A DNA stretch of 64,000 nucleotides from Bacillus sp. UNC41MFS5 (GCF_000686805.1 NZ_JMLP01000005.1:120307-184306), one strand, 5' to 3'; numbered from the stretch's first letter, positions 28,364 through 37,390 are shown. Numbers and translations are program-made. The notes: generated by a model from the sequence alone, not told the origin.

Positions 28364-29239
28364 ATGTTTAAAAAAGGATTTGCAATCTTTGTTGCAATGT
28401 TTGTTTTATTTACAGGATTTCATGCGGTTAAACCGGTTCATGCTGCGACAAGCGTAACAAAATATGTCACAGCCAATGCATTGAATGTTAGAACTGGTCC
28501 GGGAACAAACTACAAAGTGGTAACAACTGTTAAGAAATACCAAGCTGTAACAGTTTCACAAACTAAAGGGTCTTGGGATAGAGTAACTGTTGGTGGTAAA
28601 ACAGGTTGGGCATCCAATCAGTACCTAACTACTAAGAATTTGGCGGAAGGTTTAAAGACAGTAGGAAGCAACAAACAGTTAATTCTTGTCACTTCTAATG
28701 GGTACAATACCCCTAATGCTCAAATTCGTACATTTGAAAGAAATTCCCAAGGTAAATGGGTTCCTGTTTTAACCACAACAGGCCATATTGGTAAATATGG
28801 ATTTGCCTCTGCAGCAAATATGAATGAAGGCGGTAAAAAGTCGCCAATTGGGAAGTATTCAATTGGAACAGCATTTGGACGTTATGGAAATCCGGGTACC
28901 AAAATGCCTTACCGAAAAATCACAAACGATGATGTTTGGGTAGATGACCCAACTTCAAAACTTTACAACACTTGGCAATCAAGAAGTAAAACACGAGGTC
29001 AATGGAAGAGTGCTGAAAACATGAATATCTCAGCTTATACCTACGGTTTCGTTATTAACTACAATACAAAACGAACTCCGTATAAAGGCAGTGCTATCTT
29101 CTTTCACATTGGAAGTGGCTACACGCTCGGATGTACCTCAACATCTCAAAAGAATGTTGTAAACATCTTGAAATGGTTGAATCCTAAAAAGAATCCAGTT
29201 ATCATTCAAACTCCGATTAAGGAGCTAAACAAATACTAA
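28364..29239 (+). CDS. secreted SH3b / L,D-transpeptidase-like protein
   Basis: An exported protein of 291 residues. A signal peptide covers about 1-28 (hydrophobic core FAIFVAMFVLFTGF, cleavage near VHAA). An SH3b domain lies at about 30-92 (NALNVRTGPGTNYK), and a YkuD-like L,D-transpeptidase catalytic region at about 105-280. The presumed catalytic His and Cys appear in FFHIGSGYTLGCTSTS (His248, Cys257). The usual S-x-G-C-x-R pattern is altered to T-L-G-C-T-S, a divergent subgroup. It is expected to act on cell-wall peptidoglycan. It forms a single gene with its own terminator. Confidence 0.82.
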   Translation: MFKKGFAIFVAMFVLFTGFHAVKPVHAATSVTKYVTANALNVRTGPGTNYKVVTTVKKYQAVTVSQTKGSWDRVTVGGKTGWASNQYLTTKNLAEGLKTVGSNKQLILVTSNGYNTPNAQIRTFERNSQGKWVPVLTTTGHIGKYGFASAANMNEGGKKSPIGKYSIGTAFGRYGNPGTKMPYRKITNDDVWVDDPTSKLYNTWQSRSKTRGQWKSAENMNISAYTYGFVINYNTKRTPYKGSAIFFHIGSGYTLGCTSTSQKNVVNILKWLNPKKNPVIIQTPIKELNKY

Positions 29240-29242
29240 TTC

Positions 29243-29290
29243 TCCACTAACAAAAAAACAGAATATTTTTCGTGTTTTTTTGTTAGTGGA
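29243..29290 (+). terminator. intrinsic terminator of the L,D-transpeptidase-like gene
   Basis: A long stem TCCACTAACAAAAAAACA with TGTTTTTTTGTTAGTGGA directly follows the stop codon. Confidence 0.8.
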
Positions 29291-29462
29291 ATAAAAACAT
29301 TCGGAAGCACCCAATGTGGTGCTTTTTCTTTTGCTCCAAATCAAACGAACTAAAAAAGATGTGGATCTGTGGGGAATGGTTTGATCACCTCCCTGTTTAT
29401 GGGGGAGATAAAGCCGCGATTAATTTCGCAGATTATTTTAAAAAGATAGAGGTGTCTACTTA

Positions 29463-31367
29463 ATGAACAATATACTCGTCATTGCCCCCTATGAAGCCTT
29501 AGTAGAGCAAGCCGAAAGAATGAATGAAATTTGTGATATACCCTATACTGTTATTCCGGGGAATCTCAAGGAGAATCTTGATGAAATCAGCACTTATATC
29601 AATCAAGGTGTAAAGATCCTCATCTCTCGTGGGGGAACAGCCCAAGCTTTACGAAATTCATTCGATTTACCTGTCATTGAAATACCCGTTACGTCTGTCG
29701 ACATTTTAATGGCGTTAAGTAAGGCAAGTGAGCAAGGTTTTAAAAAAATCGCCTTTATCACGACGTTAAATATTTTATTTCAAGCTAAGCATTTTAATAA
29801 CATTATGGACATAGATTTGCAAATCTTGCCCTGTCAAGATGCTAACGAAATACCTGCGAAGGTGAAACATCTAATTGAAGAACAGGGAATAGATGCAGTA
29901 GTGGGTGATGTAGTAGCCACACAACAAGCAATAGAGCGTGGAATTTATGGCTGTCTTTTAGAATCGGGTCCTATGTCCCTTCAAATTGCCCTTAATGAAG
30001 CCGCAACAATTTTAAAATCAATGGAAAAGGAGAAGGCTCGTTTAAAGCAGCTTGAAGCGATTCTTAATTTTACAACTGAGGCAGTACTTACAATAGATAA
30101 TAACGAGAAGGTTACCGTTTATAATGCATCAGCTGAGAGAATATTTGGCGTGCCAATAAACCAGGTACTCGGGAATAAGTTAACGGAGTGCTTACCCGAA
30201 AGTCTATTGAATAAAGTTTTATCCGAACATGATGAGGAAAAAAATATCCTTCTTAAGATTAATGGAAAGAAGATTGTTTGTAACCGGATTCCTATTATCA
30301 TTCATGGTAGATTCCATGGAGCAGTGGCTATTTTTCAAGAAATTGGTGAAATTCAAAATTTAGAAATGAACATCAGGACTAGGCTTAATGAAAAAGGATT
30401 AGTGGCCAAGAAATCCTTCAATGATATTCAGGGAGGTAGCCCTGAAATGCTCAAATGTATTCAACAAGCCAGACAGTATGCTAAATCTAACGGTACAGTT
30501 TTAATTTATGGTGAGACAGGGACAGGAAAAGAACTCTTTGCACAGAGCATTCATAATGAGAGTAAGCGGGTTAAGGGACCTTTTGTTTCCGTTAACTGTG
30601 CTGCATTGAGTGAAAATCTACTTGAAAGTGAACTTTTTGGATATGTCGAGGGTACTTTTACAGGGGCACTGAAAGGAGGTAAGATGGGGCTTTTTGAATT
30701 AGCCCATGGAGGTACATTATTTCTCGATGAATTAGGGGAAATATCCCTTAATTTTCAAGCGAAACTTCTAAGGGTATTGCAAGAAAAGGAGGTTCGACGT
30801 GTTGGAGGAGATCGGGTAACTCCTATCGATGTTCGGATCATCTGCGCTACAAACCGGGATCTGCGTGAAGAAGTTCGATTGGGGCGTTTTCGTGAAGATC
30901 TTTATTACCGGCTGAGTGTATTGGAGTTACAATTAATGCCACTCAGGCAGCGAAAAGACGACATCGTCCCTATGGCTATATCCTTTTTCAAGAGCGAATG
31001 TATAAAAGAGCAAAAGGTTTTGTTTTTGCCGCTGGATCTAATTTTTGATTGTCTAAAAAGTTACGATTGGTTTGGTAATGCGCGGGAATTGCAAAACTTC
31101 ATCGAAAGGTTAGTCATTAGTACTGAGGAGGGTGAAGAGTTAACAGAGTACAAGATTTGTGAGCTGTTGGCTGAGAAGAAAGGGAAACTTTACGACAGAG
31201 GGGGACAAAATCAAGACGAGTTACAGGTCACCATTTCAAATCGATTTGAGGACATGGAAAATCAGCTCTGGAAGCAGCTTCTTGAGCGTTATCATGGAAA
31301 CAAGGATAGACTTTGCAAGGATTTTGGAATAAGTAAAACTACCCTTTGGCGTAAGTTGAGAGACTAG
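29463..31367 (+). CDS. sigma-54-dependent activator with PrpR-type sensor domain
   Basis: A 634-residue bacterial enhancer-binding protein. Residues 1-185 resemble the PrpR_N ligand-sensing domain; 190-300 is a PAS-like domain; 320-555 is the AAA+ sigma-54-activation domain with Walker A GETGTGKE (350-357), Walker B GGTLFLDE (416-423) and arginine-finger region RFREDLYYR; 600-634 is a Fis-type HTH (CKDFGISKTTLWRKL). The sigma-54-contacting loop reads GTFTGA (397-402) instead of GAFTGA. It sits just upstream of a -24/-12 promoter and a sugar-acid catabolic operon, which is its likely target. The ligand is probably a sugar acid or an intermediate, by inference. Confidence 0.9.
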   Translation: MNNILVIAPYEALVEQAERMNEICDIPYTVIPGNLKENLDEISTYINQGVKILISRGGTAQALRNSFDLPVIEIPVTSVDILMALSKASEQGFKKIAFITTLNILFQAKHFNNIMDIDLQILPCQDANEIPAKVKHLIEEQGIDAVVGDVVATQQAIERGIYGCLLESGPMSLQIALNEAATILKSMEKEKARLKQLEAILNFTTEAVLTIDNNEKVTVYNASAERIFGVPINQVLGNKLTECLPESLLNKVLSEHDEEKNILLKINGKKIVCNRIPIIIHGRFHGAVAIFQEIGEIQNLEMNIRTRLNEKGLVAKKSFNDIQGGSPEMLKCIQQARQYAKSNGTVLIYGETGTGKELFAQSIHNESKRVKGPFVSVNCAALSENLLESELFGYVEGTFTGALKGGKMGLFELAHGGTLFLDELGEISLNFQAKLLRVLQEKEVRRVGGDRVTPIDVRIICATNRDLREEVRLGRFREDLYYRLSVLELQLMPLRQRKDDIVPMAISFFKSECIKEQKVLFLPLDLIFDCLKSYDWFGNARELQNFIERLVISTEEGEELTEYKICELLAEKKGKLYDRGGQNQDELQVTISNRFEDMENQLWKQLLERYHGNKDRLCKDFGISKTTLWRKLRD

Positions 31368-31421
31368 TTAGATTAACGAAAAGATTTATAGAAGAATAGA
31401 AAAAAAGAAACAATTTTTTTT

Positions 31422-31455
31422 ACAAGGGAGGTCATGCAGACCCCTTGTTTTTTTA
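31422..31455 (+). terminator. intrinsic terminator of the sigma-54 activator gene
   Basis: ACAAGGG-A-GGTC pairs with GACCCCTTGT (one bulged A, loop ATGCA) and is followed by TTTTTTT. Confidence 0.85.
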
Positions 31456-31473
31456 TACTTTAAATTAGTCTTT

Positions 31474-31515
31474 AATCTTTCATATTTGAAATATGAATTT
31501 CAAATATGAAAGATT
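31474..31515. promoter_or_regulatory. perfect 19-bp inverted repeat, candidate enhancer (UAS) for the activator
   Basis: Two 19-base arms (left AATCTTTCATATTTGAAAT) are perfectly complementary around a 4-base ATGA centre. The centre lies about 160 bases upstream of the -24 element, the usual range for a sigma-54 enhancer. No T-run follows and a separate terminator lies just upstream, so a protein-binding palindrome is more likely than a second terminator. Confidence 0.7.
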
Positions 31516-31653
31516 TGAAGTGAATAAGCAATTAAATTAAATAGTTTCTTGTTCTTTAATGAATAGGAGTTATTTTTGTTAGAACATGACAAACCTTGAT
31601 TTGATAGGTAGTTTGGTGTTTATTTTTTTGAAAAATGAATTCATCTTTCATTT

Positions 31654-31669
31654 TGGCACGAAATTTGCA
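31654..31669 (+). promoter_or_regulatory. sigma-54 (-24/-12) promoter of the sugar-acid operon
   Basis: TGGCACG-AAAT-TTGCA matches the consensus TGGCACG-N4-TTGCW at every position, with GG at 31655-31656 and GC at 31667-31668 in the required 10-base spacing. It drives the genes from 31758 onward; the 5' leader is about 75 bases. Confidence 0.92.
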
Positions 31670-31757
31670 TTTAAAGTTAGTGAGAACGCAAGAAAAATTT
31701 AATTGGGAGTGAAACAACCATTTTAACGCTGTAATTAATATTTAAAAGGAGGACTAT

Positions 31758-32657
31758 ATGCGTATTATTTCTTATTTAAATGAAAATTCAGTTTCAGTTC
31801 TTGCTGCTTTAACAAATGAGGGGCTTATCTATCCACTGCCGCAAAAAGACTTCTTTGAGTTAGCTCAGCAAGCAAAAGATCAAGATACTTCTCTTCTTCA
31901 CTTTGTTGAAAACGCTATCTCAACCTTAGATCCACTATCACAATCTCTAGAAAAACTATCATTGCTCGTTCCGATTGAAGCTCCTGAAGTGTGGGCGGCT
32001 GGTGTTACATATGAAAGAAGCAGGGACGCCAGAAACTTCGAATCTATTGATGGTATAAACGGTTTAACCACTGTCTATGACAAGGTATATGATGCCAAAC
32101 GTCCTGAAATTTTTCTTAAATCCACAGCCGCAAGGACAGTGGGTCCAAATGATAAGCTATATCTTCGAAGTGATTCTAAGTGGCAAATCCCTGAGCCGGA
32201 ATTAGGGCTTGTCATTAATAGCGAGGGAGAAATTTTAGGTTATACCATTGGAAATGACCTCAGCTGCCGTGATATTGAGGGGGAAAACCCGCTTTATTTA
32301 CCCCAGGCAAAAATCTGGAGAAATTCTTGTTCTATTGGTCCAGCCATTCTTCTATCTGAAGCGGTTCTAGATCCTTATCAATTTGAAATTACCTGCAGAA
32401 TCTATCGGAACGGCGAAAAAGTGGTGGAAGGGAGCGCTAATACCCGCCAGTTAAAGCGGAAATTTGATGAGCTTGTTTCATATCTCCTTAAAGATAATCT
32501 GATTTTTAACGGCACTGTTTTATTGACAGGCACATGTATTGTTCCCCCAAATGAATTTACGTTAGCAGATGGAGACCAAATAGAAATTGACATATCTGAT
32601 ATTGGGGTTTTACAAAATACTGTCTATCTTGCAAAAAATGTTGTACACAATTTGTAA
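31758..32657 (+). CDS. FAH-family 2-keto-3-deoxy-acid dehydratase (KdaD/XylX-like)
   Basis: A 299-residue fumarylacetoacetate-hydrolase-fold protein. Its pattern of AAGVTYERS, KVYDAKRPEIF, PEPELG and GNDLSCRDIEGENPLYLPQAK closely resembles 2-keto-3-deoxy-D-arabinonate/xylonate dehydratases, which make alpha-ketoglutarate semialdehyde. The acidic metal ligands of the fold (Glu in PEPELG, Asp in GND) are present. It is first in the sigma-54 operon and its expected product is the substrate of the aldehyde dehydrogenase three genes downstream. The ATG has AAAGGAGGA upstream. Exact substrate stereochemistry is unknown. Confidence 0.82.
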   Translation: MRIISYLNENSVSVLAALTNEGLIYPLPQKDFFELAQQAKDQDTSLLHFVENAISTLDPLSQSLEKLSLLVPIEAPEVWAAGVTYERSRDARNFESIDGINGLTTVYDKVYDAKRPEIFLKSTAARTVGPNDKLYLRSDSKWQIPEPELGLVINSEGEILGYTIGNDLSCRDIEGENPLYLPQAKIWRNSCSIGPAILLSEAVLDPYQFEITCRIYRNGEKVVEGSANTRQLKRKFDELVSYLLKDNLIFNGTVLLTGTCIVPPNEFTLADGDQIEIDISDIGVLQNTVYLAKNVVHNL

Positions 32658-32712
32658 CCCATTCACTAACTATTTTTAAAAGAAGACCAATATAAAGCAG
32701 GGGAGATTTAAG

Positions 32713-33012
32713 ATGAGTACAGCTTTTAAAACGGTGATGATGAAGCCGAATGATAAAGTGGCTGTGGCTTTAGAGGGTATTCCAGCAGGCAGTCATGTCA
32801 AGGTCACATGCCAGGGGAACAGCTTTGACGTTGAATTAAAGGAAAAAATTGAATTCGGGCATAAGTTCGCTGTCAAGTCGATCTCCAAGGGGGAGGATAT
32901 TCTTAAATATGGTGAAGTGATTGGTTCAGCCACTACAAAGATTGATATTGGTGAACATGTTCATATTCACAATCTGGAAGGAAAAAGAGGACGGGGGGAT
33001 AAAGTTGAATAG
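32713..33012 (+). CDS. UxaA-family dehydratase, small SAF-domain subunit
   Basis: A 99-residue SAF-domain protein equivalent to the N-terminal part of altronate/galactarate dehydratases (UxaA, GarD) and to SuyA of sulfolactate sulfo-lyase. The terminal motif HVHIHNLEGKRGRGD is characteristic. It is expected to pair with the next gene product as a two-subunit metal-dependent dehydratase acting on a sugar acid. The ATG follows GGGGAG. Its stop lies 8 bases inside the next gene, indicating coupled translation. Confidence 0.85.
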   Translation: MSTAFKTVMMKPNDKVAVALEGIPAGSHVKVTCQGNSFDVELKEKIEFGHKFAVKSISKGEDILKYGEVIGSATTKIDIGEHVHIHNLEGKRGRGDKVE

Positions 33013-34174
33013 TGGAAAGAAGTTTTGGGGATATAGGCGCCCAAACGGTCAGGTAGGGGTAAGAAACCACGTGTTAATCTTGCCTACGATTACTTGTGCA
33101 ACCCAGGCAGCAAAACAAATTACCGAATTAGTGCAAGGTACGGTCTCTTTTATACATCAGCATGGATGTGCACAGGTAGGTGTAGATTATGATCAAACAT
33201 TCCGTACTTATGTAGGAATGGGGGCCAATCCAAATGTTTATGGCGTGGTAGTTCTAGGGCTAGGCTGCGAAACCCATCAAGCACGCAGTGTTGCAGGAGA
33301 GATAGCCAAGACAGGAAAGCCGGTTGAAGTGGTTTCCATTCAGGACCACAATGGAACACTTGGTGCCATCGCTGAAGGATCTAGAATAGCAGTGAAAATG
33401 GTACAGGATGCTTCCGCTCAATTGAAGGAACTCTGTGATTTCAATGAGCTCATTATCGGGACCGAGTGCGGCGGTTCGGATGCATGTTCCGGCCTATCAG
33501 CCAATCCAGCAGTAGGGGTCGTTAGCGATATGCTGGTTGATCACGGAGGGACTGCGATTTTAGCCGAAACGACAGAACTAATTGGTGCTGAACATTTATT
33601 GGCACAACGTGCAGTTGATGACAGGACAGCCAAGCGAGTATATGAAGTAATCGGTGCTATGGAAAATCGGGCTATCATGATGGGAGTAGATATCCGTACA
33701 GGGAATCCAAGCCCTGGAAATATCAAGGGAGGGTTGAGTTCTCTCGAAGAAAAATCGTTAGGTGCTTCCAATAAGTCTGGCAGCAGCCCTTTACAAGAAG
33801 TAATCGATTATGCACAAGTCCCATCCAAAAAAGGTCTAGTTTGGATGGATACACCGGGACATGATATTGAACAGCTAACGGGGATGGTGGCTGGTGGAGC
33901 CCAAATCGTTTTGTTTACTACAGGAAGAGGTACACCTACTGGATCACCTATTGCTCCTGTTATAAAAATTGCAACCAACACTGGAATTTTTGAAAGTATG
34001 GGAGATAACATCGATTTGAATGCCGGAACGATTATCGAAGGCATTGAATCAATTGAGTCGGTTGGCCAGCATATTTTTGATGAAATTGAGCTTGTTGCTT
34101 CTGGAAAGCTGACGAAGGCAGAAATTCTGAAGCAGTATGATTTTGGTATTTGGCGCATTGGCCCTACATTTTAG
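33005..34174 (+). CDS. UxaA-family dehydratase, large catalytic subunit
   Basis: A 389-residue UxaA/GarD/SuyB-type catalytic subunit that removes water (or another beta leaving group) from a 2,3-dihydroxy acid. The family N-terminus [22 protein letters not shown], the CATQAAKQI cysteine segment, HQHGCAQ, GLGCE and [13 protein letters not shown] are intact. The TTG at 33005 has GGGGGG upstream and overlaps the small subunit by 8 bases; upstream in-frame codons lie in the other gene. Split subunits leave altronate, galactarate, pentonate or sulfolactate as possible substrates; the operon context favours a sugar acid. Confidence 0.83.
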   Translation: MNSGKKFWGYRRPNGQVGVRNHVLILPTITCATQAAKQITELVQGTVSFIHQHGCAQVGVDYDQTFRTYVGMGANPNVYGVVVLGLGCETHQARSVAGEIAKTGKPVEVVSIQDHNGTLGAIAEGSRIAVKMVQDASAQLKELCDFNELIIGTECGGSDACSGLSANPAVGVVSDMLVDHGGTAILAETTELIGAEHLLAQRAVDDRTAKRVYEVIGAMENRAIMMGVDIRTGNPSPGNIKGGLSSLEEKSLGASNKSGSSPLQEVIDYAQVPSKKGLVWMDTPGHDIEQLTGMVAGGAQIVLFTTGRGTPTGSPIAPVIKIATNTGIFESMGDNIDLNAGTIIEGIESIESVGQHIFDEIELVASGKLTKAEILKQYDFGIWRIGPTF

Positions 34175-34197
34175 GAATATGGAAAGGAGTTTTAATC

Positions 34198-35664
34198 ATG
34201 ACCACTTCAGTTCAGGTAAAAACCCATCTTAACTATATTAACGGTGAATGGGTATCATCCCTCAGAAATAAAGTCGGCGCAGCCATTAATCCTGCCAATA
34301 AAAATGAAATCGTCGGCTACGTACAGTGCTCGACAAGGGAAGATGTTGACATGGCTGTGGCTGCATCCAAGAGAGCGCAAAAAGAGTGGCGCCGTCTTTC
34401 AGGAGCAGAACGAGGTGATTATCTCTATAAAATAGCAAATAGTCTGGAAAGGCGGCTTGAAGAGGTTGCCGAAACGATGACAAGAGAGATGGGTAAAACG
34501 TTCCCTGAAGCAAAAGGTGAGACAATTCGTGGGATTGCAATCCTCCGTTACTATGCTGGTGAGGGGATGCGCAAAGCGGGTGATGTGATTCCATCCACTG
34601 ACAGCAAGGCGTTAATGTTTACGACACGCGTTCCGCTTGGAGTCATCGGTGTAATTTCCCCTTGGAATTTTCCGGTAGCCATCCCAATCTGGAAGATGGC
34701 CCCTGCCTTGATTTATGGGAATACCATTGTGTTTAAACCGGCACAGGAAGCAGCTGTTACAGCAGCTAAGATTATGGAATGTATGCATGAGGCCGGCATC
34801 CCGGCAGGTGTAGTCAATATGGTTACCGGGGCTGGATCAGAAGTCGGCACAGCAATCGTTAACCATTCAGACGTAAACGGCATTACGTTTACAGGCTCCA
34901 ATGCCACTGGGAAACAAATTGGTCAGGCAGCTCTTGCCCGCGGAGCAAAATATCAGCTGGAAATGGGCGGGAAAAATCCTGTCATTATTACAGCAGATGC
35001 GGATTTAAATCTGGCGGTAGAAGGAACAATTAACGGCGGCCTTCGTTCGACTGGACAAAAATGTACTGCTACAAGCCGGGTATTCGTTCAGGCAGAGGTA
35101 TACGATGCATTTAAAGAGAAGCTGCTTGAACAGGTCAAAGAAATTACAATTGGAAACGGCATGGAAGGCAACTCATGGATGGGACCATGTGCCAGTGAGA
35201 ATCAGATGAAAACCGTTCTCTCTTATATTGAAAAAGGGAAAGCAGAGGGTGCAAGATTGATATACGGCGGTGAACGGTACACGGAGAACGGAGGCGAAAA
35301 CGGCTTTTTTGTCCAGCCGGCCATATTTGAAGAGGTTACAAATGGAATGGTCATTGCCCAGGAGGAGATCTTTGGTCCGGTGCTGGCACTTATTAAAGTG
35401 GAATCAATTGAAGAAGCGTTAACACAGGCTAATGATGTCGAGTACGGGCTTAGTGCCTCCATTTATACAAAAGACATCGGCACCATGATGTCGTTTATCA
35501 ACGACATCGATGCCGGACTTGTACGGATTAATGCGGAAACTGCGGGTGTTGAATTACAGGCACCATTCGGCGGCATGAAACAGTCCAGCTCGCACTCCCG
35601 TGAGCAGGGTCAGGCTGCGGTCGAATTCTTTACTGCAATTAAAACAGTATTTGTAAAAGCATAG
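34198..35664 (+). CDS. alpha-ketoglutarate semialdehyde dehydrogenase (GucD/YcbD-like)
   Basis: An NAD(P)-dependent aldehyde dehydrogenase of 488 residues, the same length as B. subtilis GucD (YcbD), and strongly reminiscent of it along the whole chain as I recall it. It oxidises 2,5-dioxopentanoate to 2-oxoglutarate. Visible motifs are [29 protein letters not shown], the general-base Glu in LEMGGKNP and the nucleophilic Cys in [10 protein letters not shown]. The ATG at 34198 follows AAAGGAG. It is the pathway exit into the TCA cycle. Confidence 0.9.
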   Translation: MTTSVQVKTHLNYINGEWVSSLRNKVGAAINPANKNEIVGYVQCSTREDVDMAVAASKRAQKEWRRLSGAERGDYLYKIANSLERRLEEVAETMTREMGKTFPEAKGETIRGIAILRYYAGEGMRKAGDVIPSTDSKALMFTTRVPLGVIGVISPWNFPVAIPIWKMAPALIYGNTIVFKPAQEAAVTAAKIMECMHEAGIPAGVVNMVTGAGSEVGTAIVNHSDVNGITFTGSNATGKQIGQAALARGAKYQLEMGGKNPVIITADADLNLAVEGTINGGLRSTGQKCTATSRVFVQAEVYDAFKEKLLEQVKEITIGNGMEGNSWMGPCASENQMKTVLSYIEKGKAEGARLIYGGERYTENGGENGFFVQPAIFEEVTNGMVIAQEEIFGPVLALIKVESIEEALTQANDVEYGLSASIYTKDIGTMMSFINDIDAGLVRINAETAGVELQAPFGGMKQSSSHSREQGQAAVEFFTAIKTVFVKA

Positions 35665-35679
35665 AAAGATAGATTCCAT

Positions 35680-35711
35680 TAAACCCCTAAAATCTTCTTA
35701 GATTTTAGGGG
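35680..35711 (+). other. strong hairpin between the dehydrogenase and transporter genes
   Basis: A 12-bp stem (ACCCCTAAAATC with GATTTTAGGGGG) has a short TTCTTA loop but no T-run behind it. It may stabilise the 3' end of the upstream message or lower transporter expression rather than terminate fully. Confidence 0.5.
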
Positions 35712-35890
35712 GACGGCATTAAGTTAAAAAGGTTCATTTATTAATTTTGAGATTGTGTTTAAATGATTAGAAATAAAGCAGAAAATGGTAAGACTCAGAA
35801 TTTTATCCTCTATAGACTTTGCACGATGGCAATCTATCAATTGATTAACCAAGGAATGCCTAAAATTGTTATAATATTCTTAATTTAATT

Positions 35891-35904
35891 TGGAAGCGAT
35901 TTCT
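35891..35904 (+). promoter_or_regulatory. weak cre-like box in the transporter leader
   Basis: TGGAAGCGATTTCT matches TGWAANCGNTNWCA at 12 of 14 positions, about 20 bases before the MFS start codon. It fits a carbon-repressed transporter but is a marginal match. Confidence 0.3.
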
Positions 35905-35922
35905 ATTATAGGAGGTTTTATA

Positions 35923-37245
35923 ATGAGAGAAATAAATCAAAAAAGAACGAAAGTTCGATGGAAGATTGCCATCTTCATGTGGGCAGCCATAGCCATTAAT
36001 TATTTGGACCGTACAGTCCTGTCAGCTACCACCCCCACGATCATGAAGGAATTTGGACTAAATGCGGCACAAATGGGGATTGTCATGTCAGCTTTCTTTT
36101 GGACCTATGCGTTATTTCAGATTCCTGCTGGTTGGCTGGCCGATAAAGTTGGACAACGATTCTCTCTTGCTTTAAGCGTTGCCTGGTGGTCCATTGCCAC
36201 CGCATTGACAGCTGTTAGCCAAGGAATGAAATCCCTCCTCATTTTTCGTACCCTATTAGGAATGGGGGAGGCAGGAGCATATCCAAGCAATGCTGGCGTG
36301 ACAGCAAAATGGTTCCCTGATCGAGAACGGACAAGAGTTTCTGCTATTTTCGACAGCGGTTCTAAAGTGGGTACGGCGCTAGCGATGCCCTTTGTTGTTT
36401 GGTTAATGACTGCCTTTGGCTGGCAAGTTCCATTTATCGTATCTGGTCTGTTAGGATTGGTTTGGGTAGCCATTTGGTGGGCTTATTATCGTGATCCGGA
36501 AAAGCATATGTATGTAAACAAAGAAGAACTAACCTATATTCGTGATGGACAGGCCAAAAAGGATGGCCTTGAAAATACCCAGCCGATGAAATGGTATCAA
36601 CTTCTTAAATACCGTAATATTTTAGCAATGTGTGTAGGGTTTTTCATGTTAAACTATGCCATTTATTTCTTTATCACTTGGTTCCCAACGTATCTTGTAC
36701 AAGAACGAGGCTTCCAATTGATGAAAATGGGTTGGGTATCCATGATTCCTCCACTCTTTGGTCTAGTTGCTGAACTTTTAGCGGGCTGGTTTTCCGACCA
36801 TCTTTATTCTAAAGGCTATTCCTTAACCTTTGTTCGTAAATTGAACCTAGGTGGAGGTATGTTATTAGCAACCTCGATTGCTTTTGCGGGGCTGGTTAAT
36901 TCAGCTGTTCTTTCCATCGCTTTACTATCGATTTCCTATGCGGGTTTAACGACTGCTGCTTGTGCTATTTGGTCACTTCCTGGAGACGTAGCCCCTGTAA
37001 ATATGACTTCAGTTGTTGGAGGACTTCAAAACTGTGTGTCAAATATGGGTGGCATTTTGGGTCCGATTGTAACCGGTTTTATAATTTCTACTACCCACTC
37101 ATTTACCCCTGCACTTATAGTGTCAGGAACTGCCACCTTAATCGGTGCCTTAACCTATCTCTTTTGGCTTGGCAAAATTGAACCTATTGTTCCTAAAACA
37201 AGCAGTAATCTAGGAAAAATAGATAACCATTCTATAAACATTTAA
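35923..37245 (+). CDS. MFS anion:cation symporter (ExuT/GudP/DgoT-like)
   Basis: A 12-TM major facilitator of about 440 residues in the anion:cation symporter group that imports hexuronates, hexarates or aldonates. Family features are AINYLDRTVLSATTPTIMKEF at the first helix, QIPAGWLADKVGQR between helices 2 and 3, and RTLLGMGEAGAYPSN in helix 4. The ATG at 35923 has AGGAGGTT upstream; longer in-frame starts lack a ribosome-binding site. As the last gene of the sugar-acid cluster it is the likely uptake system for the pathway substrate, with possibly separate regulation because 258 bases separate it from the dehydrogenase gene. Confidence 0.87.
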   Translation: MREINQKRTKVRWKIAIFMWAAIAINYLDRTVLSATTPTIMKEFGLNAAQMGIVMSAFFWTYALFQIPAGWLADKVGQRFSLALSVAWWSIATALTAVSQGMKSLLIFRTLLGMGEAGAYPSNAGVTAKWFPDRERTRVSAIFDSGSKVGTALAMPFVVWLMTAFGWQVPFIVSGLLGLVWVAIWWAYYRDPEKHMYVNKEELTYIRDGQAKKDGLENTQPMKWYQLLKYRNILAMCVGFFMLNYAIYFFITWFPTYLVQERGFQLMKMGWVSMIPPLFGLVAELLAGWFSDHLYSKGYSLTFVRKLNLGGGMLLATSIAFAGLVNSAVLSIALLSISYAGLTTAACAIWSLPGDVAPVNMTSVVGGLQNCVSNMGGILGPIVTGFIISTTHSFTPALIVSGTATLIGALTYLFWLGKIEPIVPKTSSNLGKIDNHSINI

Positions 37246-37320
37246 GAATCATAAAAGCTTATTAAAAGTTGAAAATAGAGGTTTTCATGTCCACGAATAC
37301 TTAAAAATAACATAAATAAA

Positions 37321-37363
37321 AAACCCTAGAAACTGCGTTAAAATCAACGCTTCTAGGGTTTTT
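37321..37363. terminator. bidirectional terminator between the MFS gene and rpsD
   Basis: An outer 11-bp stem AAACCCTAGAA with TTCTAGGGTTT encloses an inner stem GCGTT with AACGC; A-rich and T-rich flanks fit both directions. Confidence 0.85.
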
Positions 37364-37390
37364 GTGATTGCTATTTAATAAGCAAATCAA

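Noticed and set aside
35680..35711. Hairpin after the semialdehyde dehydrogenase as a full intrinsic terminator
   Set aside because: The stem is strong but lacks a following T-run, so I list it as a hairpin rather than a terminator.
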